Origin: Trichinella spiralis
Lineage: Eukaryota; Nematoda; Enoplea; Trichinellida; Trichinellidae
Direction: 5' to 3'
Length of the DNA: 64,000 bases
Assembly: GCA_000181795.3 (NCBI GenBank)
Contig: CM012953.1
Coordinates: 2,451,028-2,515,027 of the forward strand
Part shown: in pieces, positions 1 to 12,910 of the stretch
Position numbering within the stretch: the first letter of the stretch is position 1
Layout of the letters: every line of letters begins with the position of its first letter
Notes under the pieces: generated by a model
Seen by the model: the letters and a program-made list of their open reading frames with translations, nothing else
Database searches by the model: none
Told to the model about the DNA's origin: nothing
Position numbers and translations under genes: made by a program

Positions 1-404
1 GAATCGTAGGGTATGGTATGGTATGGCATTATTTACTTTCTGCTAATTCGCTGTGACCATTTATTAATGCCGTTCAATGTTGGTTTCTGATGATATTGGC
101 AGTTTATTGTTCCCGCTGTAGCTGTAAATAGTGAATAATAATAATCACTCTTTAACATATTTTTATCATTGTTTGTACGAAGTAGAAAAGTAGCATTTTA
201 ATAGAAGGACCATTTAAAAACAAAGAATAAAGTCTAATGATAAAAATTTTAGATCAAATGTTACATAATGTAAAAAAAATAGAGTTCAATGAAATTAATA
301 TTATCCAGTAATCATAATTTCAGTGAATGACGAAACTTCAAACAGACACAATAAAATTTTGGAATATTACCATTTTTTATGTTACGTCAGTACTATTACA
401 GTTA

Positions 405-505
405 CGTAATCCTAAATGGAATATTTGAACCAATGAAATGAAAAAATATTACAGCTAATCACAAGGGAAAGATTTGAATCAATGAGCAATTAGACAAGGA
501 AAACC
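405..505 (+). repeat. Dispersed repeat, copy 1
   Basis: About 100 bases resemble 23,138-23,250 in the same orientation: both have TTACGTAAT, then ACCAATGA, then a run reading AAAATATT(A/G)CAGCTAATCA, then GAATC(A/G)ATGA. No coding potential is visible. Family not recognised; probably an old non-autonomous element. Confidence 0.5.
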
Positions 506-929
506 CATAAGACAACGACTTTGCGGCCCAAAAAAATTGCGCGCTCAACGACCAATAAGAGTAGAGTGGGACAGGGTTGGCCCATCCCCCTCCAAAATTC
601 TTTCGTAACAGCAGTATTGCTATCCTCATTGGACAGAAAGAAATGTAGAAATGCTAGCCAATGATTCCATTGGCATGGATTGAGGGTGAGCAAAGACTTT
701 TGTATGTGGTGTACATGCTGTGATTATTATCAGGCCTGAAAAGATGAAACTGCAGCCAGCGGCGGGGCAGAATAGACGTGAAACACTTTAAAAACAGAAG
801 TACTGCACAGTTTAAATGGTATACATTTTTATCGAATAAAGTGGTCAATTTCTAGGACAGGTCGTTTTCTGTAATAGTAAAGAAGGGCAGGAAACCTTGA
901 ACAGGCTTGATTAACAAAAGTGAGGACAT

Positions 930-2060
930 TGTCAAGCTTATTGCATTATTTCCTGTTCTCCCAACACACGGTCTGTCCCCGGCATACTGAACAACTGGCC
1001 GAATAAGTTGGCGAGTTTTGACGTTGGACAACGCCCCGGACTGATGCTGCTGCGCGTCACGTCCATGCGCTGGATGCTCCAGGAGATGGATGGTCGCAAC
1101 GCAAAATTTTTCACGATTACGACAGAGATTGCAATTGAAAAATGCATAATGATGCCTGATGATGACCAGACAGAATGAGAAAATTACTGTTCCGTACGGA
1201 ACGTCACCGACCCCGTCGGCGTGACCCCACCCGCGCTGATGGTGCCCAACGGTCGCGGACGGAGGAAGACCAATACCCGCGCACCGTTGGACAGATCGTT
1301 ATCTCGGCTTTGGCGGCCCCGGTACGGGGTCGGAAAGACCCCTGTGCTGACGTTGATGGATGACCGTTGCGCGCCTGACGACGGCTGTTTACGCCATTGC
1401 GCCAGTTGTGCGTCAATAAAGTATTTGAAGAAGCCGCCAGATGGACGAGCACGCCAAATGACCATCGCTAGATCCAAGAGGCCGAAAGCATAACAGCTAA
1501 ACCGGAAGTCGACGGTGATTTAGATCAGCTCCATAGATAGCCAGCTCCCTGCTTTGAGTGAGCCGCTCATTGGCTGCCCGAGCTCTATATATTTGGCTAC
1601 AAACGCGCGCCGAAAAAGATAATCCGGTGGAAGTTGCCGAAGTTAGTCGAACTCATTGTTTTGCGTAACTATCGATTCTCGTGCTGTCTTTTGGTCCTGT
1701 TGTATCTATTGATTATCCGTTCGCTCCTGTCGACGGAGTACGTCCATCTGATTATTCGTAGTCGAATAAAACGAACGTATATTCGTTTGTGTGTTTTGAT
1801 CTGCTTGCATTTTTACCTTACGCGACCTTCTTCTTGACTTCCCACATTCGGTTGGCCAAGGAGAATCTACATCATACAGTCCACTCTCATTTGCCTGACG
1901 AACGAACGTCTGGCAACTTGTACTTGAGCATCGCAGGCGTACAGAACCCTCCTACGGTTCTTACAATTACAATCTACTGCTACTTACGCATCACTAGACG
2001 AATTCGTCATCTGCGATTCTCTTTTATACGGATAAAATTTTGTATATTTTTTCTTATATT
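930..2060. mobile_element. GC-rich transposon-like island, possible LTR
   Basis: Base composition changes sharply from about 930: 1,190-1,460 is clearly GC-rich with many CpG, unlike the AT-rich flanks. Around 1,586 there is a TATA-like TATATATTTGG followed by a GC-rich stretch, and AATAAA lies near 1,765. This spacing would suit the promoter and polyadenylation parts of an LTR. Short open frames occur on both strands but none is recognised; a plus-strand frame from about 960 to 1,177 is the longest coherent one. No matching second LTR or target duplication was found, so the element type is uncertain. Confidence 0.35.
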
Positions 2061-2282
2061 AATTTTTAACAAATAAATATTTTTACATTCAAATGAACTT
2101 ATTTCTCAAAATGCTACAATAATGTAATGATTAAAAAGAACTAATTTACTGTATACAGGAGAGTTTGTGCTGACTTAAAGGAGAAAGAACATGTTGATGC
2201 AACAATTAACTAGAAGTTAGTTTTTATTTTTTAGCATGAAGATTATGAATTCAAATAAATAAATGTTTTATACAATTTAGAC

Positions 2283-2940
2283 ATGAGTTACAGAGCAAGA
2301 ATGCGTTTATTTAATAAACAACATCCAGTTTGGTTTGTTAAATGTATGAGAAGGATAAAAAAACTGAAACCTGAAACCTTTTTTGAAGAATATTTAGGCA
2401 TGAAATATTCGGATCCACGTTCATATTCAGAATTTAAGAAGTAAATGTAAATCGAACTTTTCATTTCCGTTAAAATAATGCATTTATCAATTTCAGAAAA
2501 CTGTCCAACCTTCAGTTTATTGAAGGTCAGGCAGTGTGTGGTATTCAAAACGTGAAACGAATTTTGCTTTCCGACAGCATTCAAGTGAATCAGCTGTATC
2601 TTGCCTTAAAATGTAATTCGGAACAGAATCCCAACGAAGCAGCCATAAATGAATTGATTGCTTTGGCTAAACGACAGCTCATTGAAATACATGTCCTCTC
2701 AAGCGGTATGATAACTAAGATTTCTGGCAGTGCAGATCATGAGGTAATTATACTATACGCCATTTGTGGCAAATTTTGTTACCTGAACTGTAGTAAATAA
2801 AATAGAAATTTACTTCAAAACAGCTGCATTATTTTGTTTGCATCACTAATTACATTTTCCAATTTTAGGGAGTTTGTGCAGATGTAACTATGCTTCCAGC
2901 AAGAGATGGGGTCACTTTACAAAGTGAGACTGCTTCGTGA
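2283..2940 (+). CDS. SpoU/MRM1-like rRNA methyltransferase, substrate-binding part only (partial?)
   Basis: Three exons join in frame: 2283-2440, 2497-2743 and 2869-2940 (158 residues). The middle region carries a G-x-x-x-V-x-x-I-L segment, then an alpha/beta stretch, then GSADHEGVCADV near the end. These resemble the N-terminal substrate-binding domain of SpoU-type 2'-O-ribose methyltransferases such as mitochondrial MRM1, where an HQGV(C) motif closes the domain. The knotted SPOUT catalytic domain that should follow is not visible. A good donor (A|GTGAGA) at about 2,926 could end exon 3 earlier, but no catalytic exon was found in the 1.5 kb before VPS29. It is either truncated, incompletely modelled, or a different small protein. 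The exons are more secure than the family name. Confidence 0.45.
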
Positions 2941-3718
2941 TCATTTTGCTTATTGTAATTCAGTTATTACTTTTTAAATCCATTTTTATAAGTTACTGTA
3001 AATAATGTATTGTAATATAAGCAATAAAATGCTGTGCTGTAATGGATGTTACGGTTGAAAACAAATAACTTATAATATGGTGTCTGCTAATGATTTTTAG
3101 ATTGTTAAATTTCGTAACGACTGTGATTGAAAATGTTATCGCTGGAATCATGGAAAACCTTTTACCTTCGCTGCATAAATACAAATAGAGTGCTGCAGCA
3201 AAGTGAAATTCATTGTTGCACAATAAAAGGAAAGACATGTTACACAATAATGACCTTGATATATATATATATGTATATGTATATGTTAATTTAATGACAG
3301 GATTGTTATTGTCTGTTAAACTGGTAATGTAAAAAAGAATGCATATTGTGTTAGCTTTATAAAATGTTTTAGTGAAAAATGTAAATTGATGCTTTCCCAT
3401 TCATTGTTTTATTTATTTGAAAAAGAATTATCAAATAAATGCGTATGATTTAATTAATTAATTTCATACATTAAGTGATGAAAGTACTACTTAATTTCAA
3501 AAATAATAAACATAATTTTTTATAGTGCTATTAAAATAAATTAAGTATTAAAGTTATTTACTGTACAGTGCAAATGATTTTATTTACGGTAACTTGATTT
3601 TCATTGACTGTAGTACAAAACGCTAATGAAATAATGTACATGCAGAACATTTGGGAATTATATTTTATTTTATAATATTACTATTGTATTTTTTGTTGAA
3701 TCCTACGACTAATTAATT
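2941..3718. other. Non-coding spacer
   Basis: AT-rich, with several AATAAA signals (for example near 3,022) that could serve the upstream gene. A short TA-rich run lies at about 3,258-3,284. No exon-like sequence seen. Confidence 0.5.
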
Positions 3719-5174
3719 ATGGTAAGGACTCATATATTTGAATATGCACAATACTGTAATTTTATTCTATTGGAGTGTTTGTTTTGTTTCATTTGCATTT
3801 GCTAAGGCTGTTTGTTAATGTTGACTTTATGCAATCCACTTAATATGTGAATAATTTACTTTTCAGTGTTTTAATCTATCTTTTTAAAATGTTTGTTTAA
3901 CAAAGAATTGGTTGGCAAAATTTGTTTATACTTATTTTTAGTTTGTTTACAGTTTTTCGACGTTAATCCATCTTATTAAAGTATTTTGTTGTTGTTTGTA
4001 TTTTTTAAATAATGCTTACTTGGCTTTAAAATTATGAATGATTTTATTGCAAAACCTTTATTAAAGCTTGAGTTTAAAATTTGTATTAGAAACAGAGAAA
4101 TCATATATATATATATATATATATATATGTTCGAAACTTGCATCTTTTCAAGTTTTGCAGCATTTAACGGCATTGACAGTTGTGACATTTATATATTTAC
4201 TATTTATTCAGAAATGCAGAAATTGTTTCAATTGTTATTCTCTTTAATTTTAGCAGAGAATGATAACAAAAATAATATAATTTCAGAATAATGTAAAAGA
4301 TTAACGATTGATGCACTTTTTTGGCAAAGCCCATGTTGTCAGTAGTTTGTTTGTGAATTGTTTGGCTTTTATTAGTTTATGCATTTGATGAAAATGTTAA
4401 CAAATTCTAAGAAAATAAGAACAATATATATATATATGACGTGTATTACTTTTTGTAATGATTATTTTTTTGAAATTAAAATTCGTTTTTTAGTTGGTGC
4501 TGGTGCTTGGCGATGCGCATATTCCTCATCGATGCGCTGCATTGCCAAAACAGTTTCGCAGAATGTTGCTGCCGAACAAAATTCAACACATTCTCTGTAC
4601 TGGAAATTTGTGTACAAAAGAGCAGTTTGATTTTTTGAAAAGTTTAGCCAGCGACGTGCATGTTGTGAAAGGTGACTTCGACGAGGTGAACTAAGATGCA
4701 TGCACACAGCTTGTTTGTTGTTCACTGTAATATTTTTCAATTGTTAAAATTTTCATTGATCAGGACTCTGATAATCAAGAGACGAAAGTTGTAACCGTTG
4801 GACAGTTCCGTATTGGCCTTTGCCATGGTCATCAGCTGGTTCCGTGGGGTGATTTTCAAGTGATTGAGATGCTCAGGAGAAAATTAAACGTTGATATCAT
4901 GATCACCGGCAATACTCACAAATTGGAAACTTACGAACGCGACGGTATATATTACATAAATCCTGGTTCCATAACTGGCGCATTCACTCCGTTAGAGCCG
5001 TAAGTTTTATTTGCAATTTTTATTCATATCAGATCACAGTAGTGCACGTTTTGTAGAAATGTGACGCCATCGTTCGTTTTACTTGACGTTCAACAGGCTA
5101 TCGTTACAATTTACATTTACAAACTGATAAATGACGAAGTTAAAGTTGAAAAAACGCAATACAAAAAGACGTGA
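3719..5174 (+). CDS. VPS29: VPS29, retromer subunit
   Basis: Retromer component with a metallophosphoesterase-like fold; it sits with VPS35 and VPS26 on endosomes for cargo recycling. Exons: 3719-3721 (ATG only), 4494-4685, 4764-4999 and 5057-5174, giving 182 residues, the usual family length. Clear signatures are [13 protein letters not shown] at the start, [39 protein letters not shown], and [11 protein letters not shown] near the end. The start rests on ATG|GTAAGG at 3,719, an exon coding only methionine, as in some animal VPS29 genes; its 771-base intron also holds TA repeats near 4,100 and 4,425. The rest of the model is unambiguous. AATAAA lies at 5,246. The canonical GDxH reads GDAH here, and GHTH reads GNTH, so metal binding may be weakened, in keeping with a scaffold role. 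Confidence 0.93.
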
Positions 5175-5598
5175 AAAATTTTCCTTTCCATTTAACGATA
5201 AGCTAACTTTTGGCATTTATTGTGCAATTTTTCTGATAATTTTTCAATAAAAAAGATCGTGGAGAAAATTCAAGAATTTGATCTTTTTTCAATATGAAAC
5301 AAAAAAATATGACTTCTTCAATTCACTTTAAAATGAAAAAAAGAAAAATCAATTTTATTAGGCAAAAATGAATTTCAAGAATATTTTCAAACAAACAGCA
5401 TGTAATTAAACCGGCACAGTAAACATATAATAAACGTGAGGCGAATTATTTGATATTGCTATTACAAACACCACCGAACAGGATGAAGTGATTCAAAGGT
5501 ATGGGAAAAATTTCTTCAATCACGACGACAACTTCTTTTAATATTTGTTAATTAATAACAGAAAGAAACAAATATATAAATATGATTAAAAAATTGAT

Positions 5599-8500
5599 TT
5601 AAGCTTGCAAAATTGTCACAAATGCTTGATTGATGCTATCAACCACGACGGTGTTCCGTGATTTCAGCGACAGCTAAAGTTTATCAAAAAGAAAAAGCTG
5701 CACAATTAATTCAATTTATTTCATTTAAAAAACAAACTTCACTTACGGTCATTGAAGAATTATTCGGTTGTAACTTCAATTCGGATAGCACCCATATGCC
5801 GTTGGTTAATTTCATCGAATGGTACAAAAGTTCTTGACTTTCAACATTTCTTCTGGCCACTGTGTAGACGTTGTTCTGTTCCAATTTTGTACATATGCCA
5901 TCTGAAAATAAATCGACATTTTACAAAAGTCGAATAAGAAACATTTCACGCCTACCTGGAGAAAGTGCTTTAACATTTTCTATATTGTATTGTACTTCAT
6001 TTTCTGCAGGTATATCTTTCCAAGCTTGCAAAAATAATCTTTTATCCATTTGGCCATCATCCGCAAACAGTACATAAATTGGTATGATACAGGAAAAATA
6101 AAAAATATCTATATCATTCTTGACGGCAATCTGTAAAATAATAAATTTTTCTTTTTAGTAACGCGTACATTAAGATGCGTATTAAATATTAAAAAAAAAA
6201 ATATATATATACTTGCAGAACCATCAATGGATCCATTTTTTGAACTGGACCACTACAGTTTAACAATAAACTGGTGTTTACACTTTGATTCGGAAATAAA
6301 GGACTCTGTACTTGCAGTGGTTCAGCTGGAGCCAAGCCAAAGCTAATTTTTTTAAAAAAGAATATTTAAATAAACTGTAATTAAAAACGAACGCTTACCT
6401 ATTTTTGTTGAATTGTATGGCAAAGCCCCTCAACGGTTGCATTGATCGATTGGTAAATGTCAAATCCATGTAAATCTTTTGATTTCGCCTGGCAAAAGTG
6501 CCACTAATTTCCATACCTTTACCACTTGTTGCCATAAGCCATACCTGAACAATGAATAATTCAAAAAATAACAACAAAACAACAACAACACTCGGGTTGG
6601 TTCACTTGTTTCGGCGCAACGTGAGAACTGCTTGTCAAAGGTTGGCCAAAAATGTCGCCTAATATACCATGGAAACCAGATGAAGAATTGCTTTCCAACC
6701 CTGGCGGAGCTAAATTTGAAGCTGCTGCTGTTGGAGCCGTTGGTGCGAAATTATTCACCGAACCAAGCTAAAGAATAATCAAATGAATCATCATACATCA
6801 AGAACAAAAAATCAAATGAAACAAGATGATGAAGAAAACAACTCACCAGACCATCGGAACCAAGTCCAAGCAAATCGTCCAGTGCATTGGACATTGGTGC
6901 TTGCCCATAGCCGGATTGATATTGCGGTTCCGCAGAGCCGCTCAGATCCAAATTAAGTAGATCCGCGACGAGCGAATCCTGCGCCGGTATAACACGAGGC
7001 TTGTCGTCAAGTTGGTCGATAAGCATGTTCGGGGTAGCATTTGCTCCCATTCCATCGCTAAACGCAAATAATGAACAAACCATACGCGCGTCGATTAAAA
7101 AGTTGAAATAAAATTTGCAAAAGCAAACGCGCTTACACAGCTTGCCCTGATGTAGCTCTACGAGACACTTGATTGCTGTCCAGAAACACCGCTGGCGGTT
7201 TGTGATAAACAGAAGCCAACGAGCCTATGTGACAGATCAGTTCGTCAAGCAGTGTCGGTTCTAATAAATCGGTCTCTTCAGATATGAGTGGCTTTTCAGA
7301 CAAGACCACCTCCTTTGCTGTGACAGGGTCGGCTGACAACAATCTCCAATAAATGTAACCTCGATCACGCAAGTCTGGATTATCACTATCCTGAAATCAA
7401 AGCAAACAAAAAAACAGCATTTATTTCATTTAAAATATTTTTACGAAAAATTAGAAAATAATTTACCTGTGTAGCAAGACTGAGAACACGTTGAACAAGC
7501 TGCTGAGTATCGGCTGGTCGTTTCAAGAATAGTTTCACAATAGCCGTTAAAAGTTGCAATTGGACTTGAGTATTTTCATCGGCAAAACCTTCCAAAAACG
7601 ATTCCAACAGCTCGTCCGCATTGTCGATTCGTTCCGCATATTCGCCAATTATCCATATCATCGAGGCCCTTCATTTCAAAAATATTTTCTCTCCATTAAT
7701 AAAAAGCAAAACAACTGCCTAAAATACTGTAATCAAATACTTCGCTTCCGGCTCGTCGAGAGTATCCAAATTTTCGCACAATGTCGAAATGATGCTTTCA
7801 TATTTGTTCGGATATTTTCTAAATATATCCTGCAGAAAGACATAAATGAAATTGACACCAGACAAATAAATAGATTATAAATAAATTATTATTGAAGAAT
7901 TTTTGTTATTTAAAAAATAATTGTAGAAAAAAAATGTCCAACTTTTATAACTACAACTGCTTCTTGAACAACATAGTTGACTTTAGTTTGAATCAAATCA
8001 AGCAAAGTCTGCACACAACGCTCGGCCGACGTTTCCACTTTAATTGCGCAACGTCCAATGGCACGAACCGACTTGCGTACAAAGTCTACATCTACTTCAG
8101 TTGCGTATCTACAATAAACAAAAATTGCACATTTGCATAAGGAAAAATAAATTGAATGGAAAAATCTTGAACATACTCTTTCAATTCTGCCAACACTTGG
8201 GCAATATTTGCGTGCGATGCTAAACGAATCATGATGTCCAACTTTTCCATTTTTACATAAATTGGATCGTTGTATTTAACAAAAAATACTTTCATCTCAT
8301 GTTTCAAAATATCAGGCCTACGTGAATGCATGAAAGAACTTTTATAGCATTTTCAAAATTTGTTAAAATAAACAACAACAACAACAAATACCTCTTCTGT
8401 ACGATCAAATTAATATTCCGTAAAGCGACGTATTGTATTTCAGGCTCGGCGGATAGAAGTGTCACAAGCGGTGGAGCCATCTTTTTCACCAGCATATTTA

Positions 8501-10105
8501 CAAAATCAGTGTCGGAAACGATTGCTTTCAAAAATTTCATAAGTACCTGGTTTATAATAATTACACTGAATAATACATTACAATCATAAATAATAAAATG
8601 TATTTCACACTTTAACAGCAGACAACACTACAGCAGCGTTGGCGTGCGCGAGTCTTGGACAGACCCGTTCGCAAATGCTAAAACCAACAGTTGAATAATT
8701 AACAGAAACAAGAATATTTTAAAAATAAACACCTCTGAGCCTCTCTTTCGTCTTTTGGAATATAATTTGCCAAAGAATCCAAAATAAATACCTGGCCCCA
8801 CCTGAAATCAGAACATCAATTATTGTAAATTAAATGCATATGTACATCGAAATCTGCATACTCTGTGCATTCATTTAAGGCGGTCAGTAATTTGTTCACC
8901 GTTTGTGAATTCATTTCCATCAACGGTTTCGGACTCATTTCATTGATTTCAGTCAACGCTGCCACTGCATTAGCGACCACCTATTGATACCAAACGCTCT
9001 CAGAAAATATCTCGGTGATTCAAAAGGATAAAGATAAAATTTTCTTATACCATTGGATTGGAATCGGACATCAGCTCTTTTAATTGATCAAGAAAACCCT
9101 GATCTTCGACAAGTTCAGCGTTGATGTCGTACAATTTGACAACACAAACTGCAGCGGTTTTTCGTACATATGGATCTTCATCTTTCAAACATTTGCGCAA
9201 AGGATCACACAAATATTCTGTAATTTTATCCACTCGAATGCATCCCATTGTTCGAACTGCAAGTGCTCGAATCAATGGATTCGGATCTTCGCAATCCTGT
9301 TTTAAAGGTACACTTTATCAAATAAGTATAATAATAATATAAAAAATAGCAAATATTTCTGCTTGGACATTAATCCACGTGCAAAATAAAACAATACATT
9401 TGTTGATACATATGAACTACTTGCTTGAAATTGTGGTGCAAATTATACATATATATATATACTGCAAAAAATGTAAGATCACTTTTATTTCAAAAATAAA
9501 TTACTGATTTTCAAAAAAATCAAATACAATATAAAGTTTCACTTACAAAAGATTCAATTTACATTTATTTGAAATTGAAAAACAGCCATTTCAAATGAGC
9601 AACTCATGCGCAGTGCAGAAAAAATTTGCCCTTCACTATTGCACAGTTTATAGGTATGAATAAAGTGAAAAACAAATAAAAGAGCACTTTTCACTCACTT
9701 TTACAAAAGTATTCACTGCCATAATAGCTAAATCGGGTTGTGTCTTAGCGTAGTTCATCAAATACAGATAAACGAGCTTTTTCAGTTCCAAATTATCCGT
9801 CTGCATGCAGTTCACTACATCAGGGAATAGTGCACTGAAAATGAAATAAATGCATACAAATAATCGCTTTGCAAAAAAATCATTATTATTTTCATCACCT
9901 GACATCCTTTCCAACAGTCATGCTGGCTATTACTTTTTTTACAGCTTCTTTCTTCTTTTCTTTTCTATCACTATTCAGCTCGCTCTTCAGTTCAAATATT
10001 TCTCCTGAACATTATACAGAAGTAATTAATTAATCAATATACGCAAAATAACCAATAATTCGACAAACCTTTTTTTGTGGTGGTAAAATACTTTGAATCA
10101 CTCAT
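5599..10105 (-). CDS. AP1B1/AP2B1: Beta-adaptin of AP-1/AP-2 clathrin adaptor complexes
   Basis: Large subunit of clathrin adaptors that link cargo and membranes to clathrin at the trans-Golgi network or plasma membrane. Twenty exons from ATG 10,105 to stop 5,599 sum to 2,841 bases, 946 residues, as expected. The N-terminus [19 protein letters not shown] begins the armadillo/HEAT trunk, which includes [15 protein letters not shown] and [14 protein letters not shown]. The hinge holds a clathrin box DLLNLDL. The C-terminal ear includes [16 protein letters not shown] and FAIQFNKN. Exon ends: 10105-10069, 10004-9899, 9834-9699, 9296-9051, 8980-8862, 8801-8733, 8677-8611, 8546-8392, 8317-8177, 8108-7943, 7829-7741, 7668-7467, 7390-7137, 7057-6847, 6767-6606, 6544-6399, 6342-6213, 6130-5956, 5901-5747, 5673-5599. 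Many invertebrates use one beta-adaptin for both AP-1 and AP-2; sequence alone cannot decide. Head-to-head with CSN1. Its first nine exons reappear at 12.9-14.8 kb. Confidence 0.97.
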
Positions 10106-11263
10106 CTTCCAGAGTTTAAAATAAAAATCTAAAGCAACGTGATATTAATAAATGAACAAACATCTATTTTACAATTCAATATTACAATATTTAGAAGAAT
10201 ATATAAAATTATGAAACAAAAATTAAACACTTGAGAAGTCGCGTCATTTTAATAATAATCAGCAGTATACCTATGGAAACTTTAAAAAATCTCATTCTAT
10301 TAATTAAAAAGTATAATTATGGTATAAGATATAAAGTAAAAGTTTACTTATCAAGTAACGTATACCAAAAATTGCCCTCAAAATGAGATGTTTCATCGAA
10401 AAGTATAAGAAACAGTTGAAAAATTATTCAAACATCATAATAAATTTCCATTATTTCAAAATAAAAAATCTTCTCAAAGCTGCAGAATTCTAAATATTCT
10501 ACTACTTTACATAATTAAAAATGTTTAAAATAAAACATAAAATATGGGCTCATTCTTGTACTGTTGAAAATTTCATTACCTCAAGGAAGTATGTTTAAAA
10601 ACTTTATGCACGAATAAAACTGATAATAGAAAAAACAGATGACCTAAACCAACGAGCTAAAACCTATTCAACCAATAGCCAAATTATTGATGTGTTACAG
10701 TTTTTATTGTGCAGGTTTGCTTTTCTGAAGTGACCTACTGTAACAATGATGATGAGTTTGGATAATATTATTAATGAACAAAAAACGGGTTTCATCTTTA
10801 CAAGTAATAAAAAGATCAAGACATTGCATTACAGCTAGTCATTTTTTACATTTTACAGATAATTTTCCTTTAAACTGCATATTTCAGAATGAACTAGTCT
10901 GGCTATTTTAAATAGTTGACATAATTGTAGAGAATATTTTAAAACTTTTTTTTCAAATAATAAAATAAAAAGAAAACTCTACAAGGAATTTTAAAAGTAT
11001 TAATTTTGTGCAATCATTAAAATTTCTTTATTTTGGAATCAGAAATGTATCTTTGTTAATGACGTTTCAGCTGTAAATTATTAAACATGCTTGAAAATTT
11101 GAATATAATCCTTATTTATTAGTATAATTTTAAATGTCTTATAAAAATATTTGCATATAAAAAACGCTGTAGCAAAACAATGATAAACCTGAATTCTTAA
11201 AACATACTGTAAACAATGATGGATGAAGTGTTTTGTCTTTTGTAAGTTGCTTGTTTTGCAGAG
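10106..11263. promoter_or_regulatory. Divergent intergenic region, beta-adaptin and CSN1
   Basis: The two genes are transcribed away from this 1.16-kb AT-rich spacer, so it must hold both promoters. No clear TATA box or operator was picked out. A 3' splice-site-like TTGTTTTGCAG ends 2 bases before the CSN1 ATG, consistent with either a 5'-UTR intron or spliced-leader trans-splicing. Confidence 0.5.
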
Positions 11264-12877
11264 ATGGAGTATCAGCATATGAGCAATGGTGATTGTGTCA
11301 ATCATGAACATTTACCGAATTCTCTGTTGATTGATGTGATAAATGAAAATTCTGCTGGGAAAGAAGTCTACTTGGAAAGATTTGTAAGTTTGCCTAGCAC
11401 AAACACTACGGTTATGAACTTTTAATATAATTGTTTGCATAAAGTAATTTATTATTATTTCTGCAAAAGTAGTGAAACTTATTCAGGTTGATGAACTTTT
11501 TGCAAAATAATAAAAAGCTTTTAGGATTTGGAAGAGTACATCAAGGTGTACAGCGGTTATGCAGAATTGCATCGACTTTTGTTTATTGCAAACCGATGTC
11601 CATCTTCACGTGCTCAAGCGCTGCTGTTGGCTTTGCAGAAGGTCAAACTTACCAGTAACTATCATTTGTACAGCGTAATTCATGGGAAACTTACTGAACT
11701 GAGCAAGAAAAGGTGTTTCATTTTTTGTTTACTTTTTAAACAATTATTAATAGCATGTATTCTAGGAGCTTTTTGGGCGAAACGGCCATAACTGTCCCAC
11801 CATTTGATGCTGATTGGTTTGAGGTTCAGAAGCGAAAAGCGAAAGCAAAATTTGAAAAACTTGACCAAGAATTGAACGTTTATCGTTGCAATAGTATTAA
11901 AGAAAGCATTCGGTAATTTCTTTCAAACCCTTTTATTAATGATATTGGTAAGTTTTCGATTCATTCAGACGTGGTTTTCTATATCTTGGCGAGCATCATT
12001 TGGAAATGGGAGAATTGGGTAAAGCTTACAAATGTGCTTCTAAAGCAATACAGCATTGTTGTGACAAAACGACAATGCTGTCAGCGCAGCTGACTTTTAT
12101 CAAAGTAAGTGTTGGATTTTAAAATTACATCCTTTTGTGATGAAATACTTACAGTTATGCATATACACACAACGCTGGTCTGAGGTAATTTCCGTCAGCG
12201 AAGCTGCTATTGCAACAATTGAAAGTGAGGTAAAAAAAATTTTGACATTTTTGAATAACTTAAGGTATTTAAAAAAACATAAAGCATTTGGTGCGGTATT
12301 TTACTTAATTCCTGATTTAATAATTTATGAAAAGTTCATTATTCTTATTATTATTATTTTGAATATTTCGTTCAATTTTAGAATGAAAGGTCAAGAAGTT
12401 TGATGCCTTACCTGGGCAAATTGTACGCAGCGAAAGGAATAGCATATTTGTGTGAAGGGGAATTCAAGAAATCAGCACATGCTTTTTTGAAAGTGGACAT
12501 TGAAAACTTTTTATTTCCCGAAGTATGGTCGAACAGTTTTTGAATTTTGAAATGAAATAATATTTGTGAATAATAATTTAAAATTATTGAACTAATTTTT
12601 ATTTGTTTATTTTTTATGTTATCTCAACTGAACATATTGCTCTGTATTGTGGAATTTGTGCATTGGCCACTTTTGAACGCGCGAGTTTGAAGAATGACGT
12701 TTTGAAGGAGAAAATGGCTTCCAAATGTGACGCCGAGCAGCTGGAAGAAATATCAAAGTTTTCTTTAATTTTTGTTTAAAAAATAAGCAAAATTTAATGA
12801 AAAATAAACTTTGATTTTAGAGAACGGAAATTGATGGAAGAGAACTTGATTGTTCGGAAATTCTGCAACCATACATA
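11264..12877 (+). pseudogene. CSN1, first copy, cut off by assembly gap
   Basis: Matches the complete CSN1 gene at 15,955-18,267 exon for exon: 11264-11383, 11525-11712, 11766-11912, 11969-12104, 12155-12229, 12382-12522, an exon from about 12,620, and part of the next, which runs into the N gap. A base is missing just before the gap (TTCGGAAATTC against TTCGGGAAATTC), which would shift the frame. The PCI-domain exons and C-terminus are absent. Most likely this is the end of a contig overlapping the next one, not a decayed gene. Confidence 0.85.
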
Positions 12878-12887
12878 NNNNNNNNNN
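12878..12887. other. Assembly gap (10 N)
   Basis: Exactly ten N bases join two contigs. The sequence right of it resumes in a region homologous to 8,216 onward, so the gap marks a scaffold join between overlapping sequences. Confidence 0.99.
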
Positions 12888-12910
12888 ACACTAGGTCAAT
12901 ATCAGCTTGG

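Larger units (their letters stand above)
8216..12877. repeat. Duplicated 4.66-kb segment, copy 1
   Basis: This segment, holding the 5' half of beta-adaptin, the shared promoter region and most of CSN1, is repeated almost base for base at 12,911-17,573. It ends directly at the N gap. Differences are scattered single bases and small repeat-length changes, plus a cluster at the end next to the gap (for example TTCGGAAATT for TTCGGGAAATT). Confidence 0.95.

Noticed and set aside
1184-1477. Overlapping open frames on both strands in the GC-rich island
   Set aside because: Frames are open because stop codons are rare at high GC; none resembles a known protein.
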